From contig NZ_JADLJL010000032.1 of the NCBI RefSeq assembly GCF_015680235.1, positions 1 through 56,034 on the forward strand: a stretch of 56,034 bases of DNA, in the 5' to 3' direction. Shown in pieces: positions 34,722 through 44,916 of this stretch (position 1 is its first letter; every line of letters starts with the position of its first letter). Under the pieces are notes generated by a model, which worked only from the letters and a program-made list of their open reading frames with translations, was not told the origin of the DNA and made no database searches. The translations under genes and the position numbers were made by a program. The stretch comes from Pseudomonas guariconensis (GTDB lineage Bacteria > Pseudomonadota > Gammaproteobacteria > Pseudomonadales > Pseudomonadaceae).

Positions 34722-34740
34722 TTTTTCACCCATCCTTCAC
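34722..34740 (+). promoter_or_regulatory. Candidate ColR-type direct repeat between colR and PAP2 gene
   Basis: Two exact TTCAC units (34725-34729 and 34736-34740) are spaced 11 nt apart inside TTTTTCACCCATCCTTCAC. They lie 57 nt before the PAP2 phosphatase ATG, resembling an OmpR-family binding site. Confidence 0.4.
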
Positions 34741-34797
34741 GAACCCAGCATAGCGGCAAGCCGACAATGGCCGGCATTTATCGCCCCTGGAGTCGTC

Positions 34798-35526
34798 ATG
34801 CAGCAAAGCCCCCGCCCCCGCCCGCTCAACCTCTGGTTGTACCTGGGCATCCCGCTGGCCACCGCCGTGGCTTTGATCTTGCTGGAATGGACGTCGCTGG
34901 ACATGGATGTGGCCAAGCTAGCCTTCGACCCGGCCGCCGGCCAGTTCATCGGCCGTCACAGCTACCTGTTGGAAAATATCCTGCACGACCGGGTCAAGCA
35001 GGTCGTCATCGTCCTGGGCCTGTTGTCGATCGTCGCCTTCGTGACCAGTTGCTTCTGGTCGCGCCTGTTCGGATGGCGTCGCGAGCTGGGTTGCCTGGTG
35101 CTGTCGCTGGCCTTGTCCACCGCCTTCGTCACCCCGCTCAAGGCCGCCACCGAGGTGCAGTGCCCGTGGAGCCTGACCCAATTCGGCGGCAAGGAGACCT
35201 ACAGCAAGCTGCTCGAACACCGCCCGGCCACCGACAAACCCGGGCGCTGCTGGCCTGGCGGCCATGCGGCGACCGGCTTCAGCCTGTTCGCCCTGTTCTT
35301 TGTCCTGCGCGACCGGCGCCCCCGCCTGGCGCGCGCTGCCTTCGTGCTGGCATTCACCACCGGCACGGTGCTGTCTATCGGGCGCATGCTGCAGGGCGCG
35401 CACTTCTTGTCGCATAACCTGTGGACAGCGGTGTTCTGCTGGATGATCGGGCTCGGGTGCTACTACTTGGTGCTGTATCGCCGGGGAGCCGTGACGGTGC
35501 CCGAAGCACAACGTAGCGTTGCCTGA
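34798..35526 (+). CDS. PAP2-family membrane phosphatase
   Basis: A 242-residue protein with several membrane helices. Phosphatase motifs are variant forms: the first near KAATEVQCPW, the second WPGGHAATGFSLF (PGGH for PSGH) and the third SIGRMLQGAHFLSHNLW (Arg-x5-His with Asn in place of the usual Asp). Such enzymes remove phosphate from lipid A, phosphatidylglycerophosphate or undecaprenyl pyrophosphate in the periplasm. The variant third motif resembles the lipid A-directed LpxE/LpxT-like group. It is divergent from colR across 178 bases. Confidence 0.85.
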   Translation: MQQSPRPRPLNLWLYLGIPLATAVALILLEWTSLDMDVAKLAFDPAAGQFIGRHSYLLENILHDRVKQVVIVLGLLSIVAFVTSCFWSRLFGWRRELGCLVLSLALSTAFVTPLKAATEVQCPWSLTQFGGKETYSKLLEHRPATDKPGRCWPGGHAATGFSLFALFFVLRDRRPRLARAAFVLAFTTGTVLSIGRMLQGAHFLSHNLWTAVFCWMIGLGCYYLVLYRRGAVTVPEAQRSVA

Positions 35527-35531
35527 ATGAA

Positions 35532-35620
35532 CGGGGGCGCTTTGCGCCCCTTTCGCGGCACAAGGCCGCTCCTACAAAAAAGCACACTTTCCCGTGGGAG
35601 CGGCCTTGTGCCGCGAAAAG
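35532..35620. repeat. Inverted REP pair after PAP2 gene
   Basis: A small hairpin GGGGCGCTTTGCGCCCC (35533-35549) is followed by two opposed REP copies of the CGGCACAAGGCCGCTCC class (about 35554-35573 and 35595-35616). Confidence 0.82.
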
Positions 35621-35624
35621 CCGA

Positions 35625-35653
35625 AACAAAAAGCCCCGCACTAGGCGGGGCTT
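35625..35653 (-). terminator. Rho-independent terminator of groESL
   Basis: On the minus strand AAGCCCCGC (arms 35645-35653 and 35631-35639) closes a short loop and is followed by a T-rich run. It is 28 nt after the groEL stop. Confidence 0.92.
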
Positions 35654-35680
35654 CTTGTTACAGCGAAGGGTGAGGCTGGC

Positions 35681-37324
<1,644 letters not shown>

Positions 37325-37372
37325 GATCGTTTATTCCTTGAAAATCTTTGGAGTAACGGGAAGTCGGGGAAA

Positions 37373-37666
37373 TCAGCCTTCGATGACGGCCAGGATTTCG
37401 TTTTCAGCCATGACCAGCAGGTCTTCGCCATCGACTTTCACGGTGTTGCTGCCCGAGTAAGGGCCGAAAACCACTTTGTCACCCACTTTCACGGCCAGCG
37501 CGCGTACTTCGCCGTTTTCCAGGATGCGACCGGTGCCAACGGCGACGACTTCGCCGCGGTTTGGTTTTTCAGCGGCCGAACCCGGCAGGACGATACCGCC
37601 AGCGGTTTTCGATTCTTCTTCGCTGCGACGGATGACGACGCGGTCATGCAGAGGACGAAGCTTCAT
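37373..37666 (-). CDS. groES: Co-chaperonin GroES (Cpn10)
   Basis: A 97-residue heptameric cap of the GroEL chamber. It begins MKLRPLHDRVVIRR, includes the mobile loop EEESKTAGGIVLPGSAAEKP and the roof/strand VKVGDKVVFGPYSGS. AGGAGAG precedes the ATG. First gene of the groESL operon, driven by the heat-shock promoter upstream. Confidence 0.98.
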   Translation of the reverse strand: MKLRPLHDRVVIRRSEEESKTAGGIVLPGSAAEKPNRGEVVAVGTGRILENGEVRALAVKVGDKVVFGPYSGSNTVKVDGEDLLVMAENEILAVIEG

Positions 37667-37811
37667 TGTCGATCTCTCCTAAATTGTGGTTTTCATCGGC
37701 CGGTGTCGATACCGGCGGGTTGATACGGTCCGGCGTTGCCGGTCGGGGCTCGCCCGGGCGAACCCCGTATATATGTCTGGTGTTGCCACCAGAAACCTTG
37801 CGGTGACCCAT

Positions 37812-37839
37812 ACATGTGGTCGCCGAAATCAATTACAAG
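37812..37839 (-). promoter_or_regulatory. Sigma-32 heat-shock promoter of groESL
   Basis: Minus-strand CTTGTAA (37833-37839), 13 nt, then CCACATGT (37812-37819) closely matches the sigma-32 consensus CTTGAAA-N11-16-CCCCATNT. It lies about 145 nt before groES. No CIRCE element is seen. Confidence 0.8.
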
Positions 37840-37877
37840 GCTTGATACGTAAAAATTTTTATCCGGGTGAAAAAGCT

Positions 37878-37981
37878 GGGGCCGCTTCGCGCCTCCTTCG
37901 CGGCACAAGGCCGCTCCTACAGGGTCATGCGCGAACCTGTAGGAGCGGCCTTGTGCCGCGAAGGAGGCGCGAAGCGGCCCC
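37878..37981. repeat. Perfect 46-bp inverted repeat (REP pair with extended arms)
   Basis: Arms 37878-37923 and 37936-37981 are exact reverse complements over 46 bp with a 12-nt loop. Each contains a CGGCACAAGGCCGCTCC REP plus an outer GGGGCCGCTTCGCGCCTCC segment. It lies 8 nt after the fxsA stop and about 40 nt before the groES promoter, so it can insulate the two. Confidence 0.92.
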
Positions 37982-37989
37982 CAGCGATG

Positions 37990-38451
37990 TTACTTGTCGC
38001 GGCGCTCGTACTCGCCCTCGATCACATTAGGACGATGGCCACCTTCCCGCGGCTGCGCCTGGAACGGGTCGTCCTGGAAGGCGCGCTGGCGCATGGCCTG
38101 GGCTTCGGCGCGCTGGCGCATCTTGCGCGCGGCCAGATGGCGGGTGAACGGCAACAGGCACAGCAGGCCCAGCACGTCGCTGATGAAGCCCGGCAGCAGC
38201 AACAGGCCACCACCGACTGCCAGCATCAGGCCCTGGAACATGTCCTCGGCGGGCAACTCGCCACGCTGCAGGCTCTCGCGGGCACGCAGTGCGGTGGCCA
38301 GCCCGGCCACTCGCATCACCAGCACGCCCAGGGCGGAGCCGGCGATGATCAGCAGCAGCGCCGGGAAGAAACCGATGGCGGCACTGACCTTGACGAAGAC
38401 GAACAGCTCCAGCACCGGAAAAATCAGAAACAGCAGTAGAAAAGCACGCAT
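37990..38451 (-). CDS. fxsA: FxsA-family membrane protein
   Basis: A 153-residue inner-membrane protein with three to four hydrophobic helices (LLLFLIFPVLELFVFVKV, ALLLIIAGSALGVLVM, AVGGGLLLLPGFISDVLGLL). The polar C-terminus is basic. The family is named for suppressing exclusion of phage T7 by F plasmid PifA in E. coli when overexpressed; its native role is unclear. Its position upstream of groESL is shared by pseudomonads. Confidence 0.88.
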   Translation of the reverse strand: MRAFLLLFLIFPVLELFVFVKVSAAIGFFPALLLIIAGSALGVLVMRVAGLATALRARESLQRGELPAEDMFQGLMLAVGGGLLLLPGFISDVLGLLCLLPFTRHLAARKMRQRAEAQAMRQRAFQDDPFQAQPREGGHRPNVIEGEYERRDK

Positions 38452-38518
38452 TCAAGGGATCCTCGGCGGAAGAAAGCCTTCCTGTAAGACCATCAGATGG
38501 ATGCGTATACGCCTGTTT

Positions 38519-39250
38519 TCAACCCTCGACGTTCGTCGCCACCGGCCATTGGTCGGCGCGGGCCAGCAAAACCAAGGCTTCACGAACCTGTATCGGCGTA
38601 TTACAAACAGTGGGAAACGCCAGCCAATAGATGCCTTGGCCGATGCGCAGGTGCATGCCCTCGCTGTCGATGCCCACCAGTTGCGCCGGCGCGGTACGGG
38701 GCAGGTCGGTCAGCTCGACGTAATGGGCGATGGCGTTGGCATGGTCGCTGTTCATGTGCTCGATCATGCTCGCCTCGGCCTGGCCGGCGAAGGGGTTGGC
38801 CAGGGTCACCTGGTCGAGCCAGTGGATCGCGCCGAAGCCGCCGATGTAGCGGTGGCGTACAGGCTCCAGTACCCAGAAATCGAAATCGTGCGCCTTGTGG
38901 TAGTTCTCTGCGTCAGGGAAGTAGCGGTAGTAGCGCTCGGCCGCTGCCTCGATGGCGCGTTCATCGGTGAGCTTGCGGGCCTCGGCCATGACCGTCAGCC
39001 GCCCCACGGCCTGGACATCTTCGGCATCGCGCTCACCCACCAATAGCGAACACTTGGCGTCCTTCTGCAGGTTGTGGGTGTGCTGGGCGATACGGCTGAT
39101 CAGGATCAGCGGGTGGCCATCTGCGTCCAGGCAATACGGCACCACCGAGCCGAAGGGGAAGCCGGGCATGGATTTGGAATGGGTCGAAAGGACGCCGCGG
39201 TACTCCTTGAGCAGCAGTTCCCGGGCGGGGCGGATGGCAGTGTTACTCAC
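38519..39250 (-). CDS. HugZ/HutZ-type haem-utilisation family protein
   Basis: A 243-residue split-barrel flavin-reductase-like protein. The N-terminal pyridoxamine oxidase-like domain (PARELLLKEYRGVLSTHSKSMPGF...) is followed by a DUF2470 domain (IEHMNSDHANAIAHYVE) near 165-182. The pairing is typical of haem-binding or haem-degrading HugZ proteins; the haem role is unproven here. I choose GTG at 39250 because AGGAG stands 8 nt upstream. An in-frame ATG 66 nt earlier would add a low-complexity tail. Confidence 0.8.
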   Translation of the reverse strand: MSNTAIRPARELLLKEYRGVLSTHSKSMPGFPFGSVVPYCLDADGHPLILISRIAQHTHNLQKDAKCSLLVGERDAEDVQAVGRLTVMAEARKLTDERAIEAAAERYYRYFPDAENYHKAHDFDFWVLEPVRHRYIGGFGAIHWLDQVTLANPFAGQAEASMIEHMNSDHANAIAHYVELTDLPRTAPAQLVGIDSEGMHLRIGQGIYWLAFPTVCNTPIQVREALVLLARADQWPVATNVEG

Positions 39251-39349
39251 GAAGGACGCTCCTGGGCGGCGGATTGGATGCGGACAAAGATAAGCATTAT
39301 CACTCCCCGCTGCCAATCCGCGCCTGTTGCAGGAACAGGCCGCTTACGC

Positions 39350-40357
39350 CTACCAGGTCACCCCGAAGCCGGCCGTGTAACGGGTCTTGTCCAGGTCGCT
39401 GTCCCGGGTCCCGCTGATGATGTCCTTCTCCGCCTTGAGGTTGAGCGAGGCCCATTCGGTGACCTTGTAGCGCAGGCCTGCCTCGGCATCGAGCGAGTAG
39501 TCGGCCACGCCGCCCAGGGGCTTGCCGAACTCGCCATTGGTGAAGATCTCGACGCTCTTGCCGATCAGGTAGCGGTTGTAGTCCCACTTCAGCGCGGCGG
39601 AATAGAAGTTGTCCTTGCCGCCATCGCGGTACTCGAAATCGGTGCGGTTGATCAGCGAACCGAGGGAGAACGCCCCCAGTTCGTCGTCCCAGAACTGGTA
39701 GCCCGGGCCGGTACCGACGGTGCGCTGGCGCGCCAGGTCTTCGATGTGGTCGCGCTTGTACTCCAGGCGCCCTTGCCAGAACCACTGGTCGGTGATGAAG
39801 CGGTCCAGGGCGTACTCGGCCTTCCAGTTGTTGGTGGTCGTGACGTCGTCCTTGGTCTCGCGGTTGTATTCGCCTTCGGCGTTGTGCCGCCAGCGGCCAT
39901 GGCGCGCGGTGGTCTTGAAGCTGACATCGTAGTCGTCGGTATCGTTCTCGGCGCGCTTGTAGTCCATGGCCACATCGACGTTGCCCTTCCACAGGAAGTC
40001 CTCGACCAGCGGCCTGGGCTTCATGATCTGTTCGATGCTCGCCAGGTCCACGGTCTTGGGCGCCTCGCCGTTGGCCAGGGTCACCTTGCCCGGCTCGGCG
40101 GCCTTGAGCGACTTGGTCTTCTCGCCGTTGTAGGCATCCTGCTTGACCAGCAGCTCCTGGTCGCTTTCCAGGGTTTGCACTTCTTTCCAGTCCAGGGCGA
40201 TGGAGCCGCCATACGGGGTTTCCAACAACAGCTTGCCGCCATCGAAGACCTTGATCTTGCCGCTGAGCCTGTCGCCGTTCTTCATCCATACGGTATCGGC
40301 GAGTGCCGGTGCGCAGAGGGAAGCAGCGAGGATACATAGCAGGGTTCTAGAATACAT
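39350..40357 (-). CDS. DUF481 (YdiY-like) outer-envelope protein
   Basis: A 335-residue exported protein with a signal peptide (RTLLCILAASLCAPALA). A short N-terminal region (DTVWMKNGDRLSGKIKVFDGG) is followed by a strand-rich DUF481 domain ending LDKTRYTAGFGVTW. The terminal aromatic residue fits an outer-membrane beta-barrel. Relatives (E. coli YdiY) are acid- or salt-induced with unknown function. The ATG at 40357 is set by the signal peptide; the frame upstream is not supported. Confidence 0.82.
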   Translation of the reverse strand: MYSRTLLCILAASLCAPALADTVWMKNGDRLSGKIKVFDGGKLLLETPYGGSIALDWKEVQTLESDQELLVKQDAYNGEKTKSLKAAEPGKVTLANGEAPKTVDLASIEQIMKPRPLVEDFLWKGNVDVAMDYKRAENDTDDYDVSFKTTARHGRWRHNAEGEYNRETKDDVTTTNNWKAEYALDRFITDQWFWQGRLEYKRDHIEDLARQRTVGTGPGYQFWDDELGAFSLGSLINRTDFEYRDGGKDNFYSAALKWDYNRYLIGKSVEIFTNGEFGKPLGGVADYSLDAEAGLRYKVTEWASLNLKAEKDIISGTRDSDLDKTRYTAGFGVTW

Positions 40358-40510
40358 AAGCAGACTACAGGTTCGATTTACCGAAAAAAGCCGGGCATTA
40401 TCCAGATCACCACGACCAGAGCAAGGACAGACCCCAGCGTATGAAGTTGAGTTCCGCTGCCATTTCATACGGTCCTTGGCGAACTTTCTTGGAAAACAAG
40501 GAAAAGTCCG

Positions 40511-40864
40511 ATGCCCTCTTCCCTACAGACGAGTGAGGATGAGAAACATGCCCGACGGACGGCACTCTATTCCGTTCTCGGCCAGATTCCTCCCGGCAAG
40601 GTGGTCAGCTATGGCCAACTGGCCGAGCTGGCAGGCCTGGGCCGCGCCGCCCGCTGGGTCGGGCGTACCCTCGGGCAGCTGCCGACCGACACCCGCCTAC
40701 CCTGGCATCGGGTGTTGGGTGCAGGCGGACGCCTGAGCCTGGCCCTCGGCACGCCGTCGGGGGATGAACAGCGCGCTCGTCTGCGTGCAGAAGGCGTTAC
40801 AGTCGTGAACAATCGCGTCGATATGTCGCGTCATGGCTGGCGTCCGATGGAGCACAGCGGTTAG
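40511..40864 (+). CDS. Alkyltransferase-like protein (MGMT-like, Trp active site)
   Basis: A 117-residue protein homologous to the C-terminal DNA-binding domain of O6-alkylguanine-DNA alkyltransferase. The reactive Cys motif PCHR is replaced by PWHR (64-67), and the Arg finger and helix-turn-helix (YGQLAELAGLGRAARWVGRTLG) remain. Atl proteins bind O6-alkylguanine without repairing it and pass the lesion to nucleotide excision repair. It is divergent from DUF481 and 44 bases before ampG. Confidence 0.9.
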   Translation: MPSSLQTSEDEKHARRTALYSVLGQIPPGKVVSYGQLAELAGLGRAARWVGRTLGQLPTDTRLPWHRVLGAGGRLSLALGTPSGDEQRARLRAEGVTVVNNRVDMSRHGWRPMEHSG

Positions 40865-40908
40865 AGTGCGCGCTTTGTTTTCGCAAATATTGAGGCAGAT
40901 GTTGGCCC

Positions 40909-42456
40909 ATGCCCCGTAAAACCTGGCGCGCTGCGCTCGCTGCCTATGCCAGCCCGTCGACCTTGGTGCTTTTGCTGCTTGGATTCGCCGCCGGCCTGCC
41001 GTACATGCTGGTGTTTTCGACGCTTTCCGTGTGGCTTCGGGAAGCGGGTGTAGCACGCGAGACCATCGGCTATGCCAGCCTGATCGGCCTTGCCTACGCG
41101 TTCAAATGGGTTTGGTCGCCGCTGCTGGACCAATGGCGCCTGCCGGTGCTCGGTCGCCTTGGTCGGCGTCGCTCCTGGCTGTTGCTATCGCAGGCCCTGG
41201 TCGTGGTCGGCCTGGTCGGCATGGGCCTGTGCGACCCGCAAAAACACCTGTCCTGGCTGATCGCCCTGGCCGTGCTGGTGGCCTTCGCCTCGGCCACCCA
41301 GGACATCGCCGTGGATGCCTATCGCCTGGAAATCGCCGATGACCAGCGCCAGGCCGCACTGGCCGCCAGCTACATGGCCGGCTACCGCGTCGCGGCCCTG
41401 CTCGCCACGGCCGGCGCCCTGTTCTTCGCCGAATGGTTCGGCTCCACCGGCTTCAGTTACCTGCACAAGGCCTGGACCGGCACCTATGTGCTGTTCGGCG
41501 TGCTGATGCTGCCCGCGCTGTTCACCACCCTGGTGATGCGCGAGCCGTCTGTGCCGATGCGCACCCAGCTGTCGGCGGCGCGCTACGGCCTGGTTCACCA
41601 GTTGGCATCGGTGTTCGTGCTGATCATCCTGCTGGTGTCGGTACCGGCGAGCTTCACCCAGATGTTCAACACCGGCTGGTCCAGCGTGATTACCGGTGAT
41701 GCGACCATGCTCGACCTGCTGCTCGAGGACCGCGCCTTCCTGCGCCTGATCCTCTACGTGCTGCTGACTTGGGCCTGCCTGTCGTCCCTGGGCCGCAGGG
41801 GCCTGGCGCCGGTGCTGACACCGGTCAACGACTTCATCCTGCGTTACCGCTGGCAAGCCTTGTTGCTGCTCGGGCTGATCGCCACCTACCGCATGTCCGA
41901 TACGGTGATGGGCGTGATGGCCAACGTGTTCTACATCGACCAGGGCTTCACCAAGGACCAGATCGCCAGCGTCAGCAAGATCTTCGGCCTGATCATGACA
42001 TTGGTCGGCGCCGGGGCCGGCGGCCTGCTGATCGTGCGCTTCGGCATCCTACCGATCCTGTTCATCGGCGGCGCAGCCTCGGCGGCGACCAACATCCTGT
42101 TCCTGATGCTGGCCGACATGGGCCCGAACCTGGAAATGCTGGTGGTCACCATTTCCCTCGACAACTTCAGCTCGGGCCTGGCCACCTCGGCGTTCGTGGC
42201 CTACCTGTCGAGCCTGACCAACCTGAAGTTCTCGGCCACCCAGTACGCTCTGCTCAGCTCGATCATGCTGCTGTTGCCGCGCCTGATCGGCGGTTACTCA
42301 GGGGTGCTGGTAGAGAAGTTCGGCTACCACGATTTCTTCCTGATCACCGCTCTGCTGGGTGTACCGACCCTGATCCTGATCGCCCTGCACTGGCATCAGG
42401 AAGCTGGGCGTGGCAAGCAGGCACCGGTGGACAATTCCGCGGCCGAGCGGCCTTGA
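40909..42456 (+). CDS. ampG: AmpG-type muropeptide permease (MFS)
   Basis: A 515-residue inner-membrane transporter with about 12-14 helices. It begins with a conserved LLLLGFAAGLPYMLVFSTLS and the loop GLAYAFKWVWSPLLDQ, both AmpG marks. It imports anhydro-muropeptides for peptidoglycan recycling, which also feeds AmpR-controlled beta-lactamase induction where ampC exists. The length fits the long P. aeruginosa AmpG. It lies 44 bases after the Atl gene. Confidence 0.9.
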   Translation: MPRKTWRAALAAYASPSTLVLLLLGFAAGLPYMLVFSTLSVWLREAGVARETIGYASLIGLAYAFKWVWSPLLDQWRLPVLGRLGRRRSWLLLSQALVVVGLVGMGLCDPQKHLSWLIALAVLVAFASATQDIAVDAYRLEIADDQRQAALAASYMAGYRVAALLATAGALFFAEWFGSTGFSYLHKAWTGTYVLFGVLMLPALFTTLVMREPSVPMRTQLSAARYGLVHQLASVFVLIILLVSVPASFTQMFNTGWSSVITGDATMLDLLLEDRAFLRLILYVLLTWACLSSLGRRGLAPVLTPVNDFILRYRWQALLLLGLIATYRMSDTVMGVMANVFYIDQGFTKDQIASVSKIFGLIMTLVGAGAGGLLIVRFGILPILFIGGAASAATNILFLMLADMGPNLEMLVVTISLDNFSSGLATSAFVAYLSSLTNLKFSATQYALLSSIMLLLPRLIGGYSGVLVEKFGYHDFFLITALLGVPTLILIALHWHQEAGRGKQAPVDNSAAERP

Positions 42457-42461
42457 GTCCA

Positions 42462-42505
42462 GGGGCCGCTTCGCGGCCCATCGCGGGACAAGCCCGCTCC
42501 TACAG
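42462..42505. repeat. Single REP after ampG
   Basis: A small hairpin (GGGGCCGCTTCGCGGCCC at 42462-42479) plus one REP of the CGGGACAAGCCCGCTCC class lies between convergent ampG and the MFS exporter gene. Confidence 0.75.
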
Positions 42506-42541
42506 AGGCCTCGTTCTTGCTGTGGGGGCGGCCCCAACCCT

Positions 42542-43783
42542 CTATGCCACGGCCCCCTGGCCCCGGCGCCCACCCACTACATACCACAACGGCCACAGCG
42601 CCAACGCCCCGGCGATGCCGGCGCCCAAGGCAAAGTGCACCAGGCTCGCCCCGGCACCCAGCATTGCCAGGACCGCCCCGCCAAGCCCCAGCAGGGCAAT
42701 GGTGATCATCCCTAGCATCGCCGATACCAGCCCCTTGCTCTGCTCGCTGGCGAACAGCGTCATGCGATACAACACCGCATTGGCCACGCCCAGGCCCAGC
42801 GCATACAGCGACATACCCGCCACCACGCTGGTCACCGTCGGCCAGTACCAGGTCGCCACCACCATCAGGCCCAGGCCGGCCAGGTAGGGCCAGAGCGCCC
42901 CGCGCACCAGGCTGGCCAAGGGATAGCGGTCGGCGATGCGGTTGATGATCAGGTTGCCCAGGATCAGCCCGCCGAATACCGGTAGCTGCCACAGCGCATA
43001 TTCCATCGTACTCAAGCCTTCATCGGTGATCAGCAACACCGGCGACAGGCCGATCCAGCCGATCAGCGGCAAGCCCACCAACCCAAGCGCGGCACTGCCC
43101 GCGACGAAACGGCGATTGGTCAGCAACTGGCCGTATCCGGCCAGCAACGGCAACAGGTGGATCGGGGTGAATGGCAGACGCGACCCGTCGCGGCGCTCCA
43201 CGCCCAGGGTTTCCGGCATCAACCGGTACAGCAACGCCCAGGTCAGCACCGCGCCCATGGCAAACGCCACGAACAGCCAACGCCAGTCCAGCCACTGCAG
43301 CATCAAGGTGCCCACCAGCGGCCCCAACAGCGGCGACAACAGGGCGATGTTCGCCAGCAGGGCCATCATGCGCACGGCATCGGCTTCGCTGAAGGCCTCG
43401 TTGAGCGCCGGATAACTGACCGTCACCACGAAGCCCAGGCCGATGCCCTGCAACAGGCGCAGCAGGTTGAACAGGCCGATGTCATGGACCCAATAGGTCG
43501 CAAGGCACGCCGCCCCGAACATCGCGCAACCGGCCAGCAACAGCGGCCGACGGCCATAGCGGTCGGCCAGCGGGCCGATCAGCCATTGCAGCAGCACGCC
43601 GCCGAGCAGGTACAGGTTCAGGGCGTGGGGAATGTATTCGGGGCTGGCCTTCAGATCGTCGACCACCACCGGCATGGCGGGCATGACCGCATCGCTGGCC
43701 AGGTAAGTCAGCAACTCGAACAGGGCCAGGGTCAGCCCGAACAGCAAGGCGCGCAGGGGCGTGATGTACAGCAATGGTTTCAT
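42542..43783 (-). CDS. MFS drug-resistance transporter (Bcr/CflA or MdfA-like)
   Basis: A 413-residue transporter with 12 predicted helices. The first helix carries the acidic ALFELLTYLASDAVMPAMPVV, as in DHA1 drug/proton antiporters. Motif A appears in GPLADRYGRRPLLLAG. It probably extrudes a hydrophobic cation or drug; the substrate is unknown. I start at MKPLLYITPLRALLFG (43783) since the longer frame is not membrane-like. The ribosome site is weak. Confidence 0.87.
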   Translation of the reverse strand: MKPLLYITPLRALLFGLTLALFELLTYLASDAVMPAMPVVVDDLKASPEYIPHALNLYLLGGVLLQWLIGPLADRYGRRPLLLAGCAMFGAACLATYWVHDIGLFNLLRLLQGIGLGFVVTVSYPALNEAFSEADAVRMMALLANIALLSPLLGPLVGTLMLQWLDWRWLFVAFAMGAVLTWALLYRLMPETLGVERRDGSRLPFTPIHLLPLLAGYGQLLTNRRFVAGSAALGLVGLPLIGWIGLSPVLLITDEGLSTMEYALWQLPVFGGLILGNLIINRIADRYPLASLVRGALWPYLAGLGLMVVATWYWPTVTSVVAGMSLYALGLGVANAVLYRMTLFASEQSKGLVSAMLGMITIALLGLGGAVLAMLGAGASLVHFALGAGIAGALALWPLWYVVGGRRGQGAVA

Positions 43784-43875
43784 GATGAAAAACAGCTTGG
43801 TGAACAGGAGGGACCAGCCTATATGCCAGAAATGGCAGGGGTTGGCTGTGAACAAGTGTAATGGACCAAGAACGC

Positions 43876-43942
43876 ATCGCGGGACAAGCCCGCTTCCACA
43901 GGGCCTGCATCACCCTGTAGAAACGGCCTTGTCCCGCGACGG
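43876..43942. repeat. Inverted REP pair upstream of MFS gene
   Basis: Two opposed, slightly diverged REP copies (GGGACAAGCCCGCTTCC near 43880-43897 and AACGGCCTTGTCCCGCG near 43922-43938) lie between mscS and the MFS exporter gene. Confidence 0.75.
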
Positions 43943-43960
43943 GATCTCGCGAAAGGCCGC

Positions 43961-44809
43961 TTACTGCGCAGCCGCTTCCTGCACCACGCGGATCACCCGC
44001 TGCGGGAACGGAATGTCGATACCTTCGGCCTTCAGGCGATCACGGGCATGTTCATTGAGCATGAACATCACGCTCCAGTAGTCGGCCGTGTTGACCCAGG
44101 CACGCAGGGAGACGGTGATGGCGCTGTCGCCCAGGGTCGACACCACGGCTTCCGGAGCCGGGTCCTGTAGCACGCGTGGGTCCTTGGCCAGTTCCAGCAA
44201 TACGTTGCGCGCCTTTTGCAGGTCAGCGTCGTAATCCACGCCGACGTCGAACACCACCTTGCGGGTCGGCTGGCGGTTGTAGTTGGTGATGATGCCATTG
44301 GACAGGCTGCCGTTGGGCATGATCACGGTCTTGTTGTCACCGGTGCGCAGCACGGTGTGGAAGATCTGGATGCTGTCGACGGTCCCGCTCACGCCTTGGG
44401 CTTCGATCCAGTCGCCGATGCGGAATGGGCGGAACAGCAGGATCAACACGCCACCGGCGAAGTTCGCCAGGCTGCCTTGCAGGGCCAAGCCGATGGCCAG
44501 GCCGGCGGCACCGATGGCGGCGACGAAAGAGGTGGTCTCGATGCCGATCATCGACGCCACGCTGACCAACAGCAACACCTTCAGCACGATATTGGTCAGG
44601 GTGCTGATAAAGCCTTGCAACGCCACATCGGCATTGCGCAGGCCCACCAGCCTGCCCAGGCGCGCACTGAGCTTGTTGACGACCCACCAGCCGATGGCCA
44701 GGGTCAGCAGTGCCAGCAGCAAACGGCTGCCGTATTCCATGAGCAAGGGGATCCACGTCTGCGATTGGCGGACCAGTTGATCGACTTCAGCGTTCAAATC
44801 CATATTCAT
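43961..44809 (-). CDS. MscS-family mechanosensitive channel
   Basis: A 282-residue small-conductance channel. N-terminal helices (LLLALLTLAIGWWVVNKL) lead to the pore helix TM3 (AAIGAAGLAIGLALQGSLANFAGG), where Gly/Ala pack in the heptamer. The beta domain (FRIGDWIEAQGVSGTVDSIQIFHTVLRTGDNK) follows. It opens under membrane tension to save cells from hypo-osmotic shock. The length matches E. coli MscS (286). Confidence 0.93.
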   Translation of the reverse strand: MNMDLNAEVDQLVRQSQTWIPLLMEYGSRLLLALLTLAIGWWVVNKLSARLGRLVGLRNADVALQGFISTLTNIVLKVLLLVSVASMIGIETTSFVAAIGAAGLAIGLALQGSLANFAGGVLILLFRPFRIGDWIEAQGVSGTVDSIQIFHTVLRTGDNKTVIMPNGSLSNGIITNYNRQPTRKVVFDVGVDYDADLQKARNVLLELAKDPRVLQDPAPEAVVSTLGDSAITVSLRAWVNTADYWSVMFMLNEHARDRLKAEGIDIPFPQRVIRVVQEAAAQ

Positions 44810-44835
44810 TCATCTCCTGAGCCCTGCGGCTGTAC

Positions 44836-44865
44836 GAAAAAACAGGCCGCGAATATCTCGCGGCC
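44836..44865 (-). terminator. Rho-independent terminator of yajQ
   Basis: Minus-strand GGCCGCGA...TCGCGGCC (arms 44858-44865 and 44845-44852) precedes TGTTTTTT. It is 52 nt after the yajQ stop, in the mscS leader region. Confidence 0.9.
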
Positions 44866-44916
44866 CCAGGTTCCGATGGACATCAATAGGCCATCAAGGT
44901 TCCTGTTTCACGGCGA

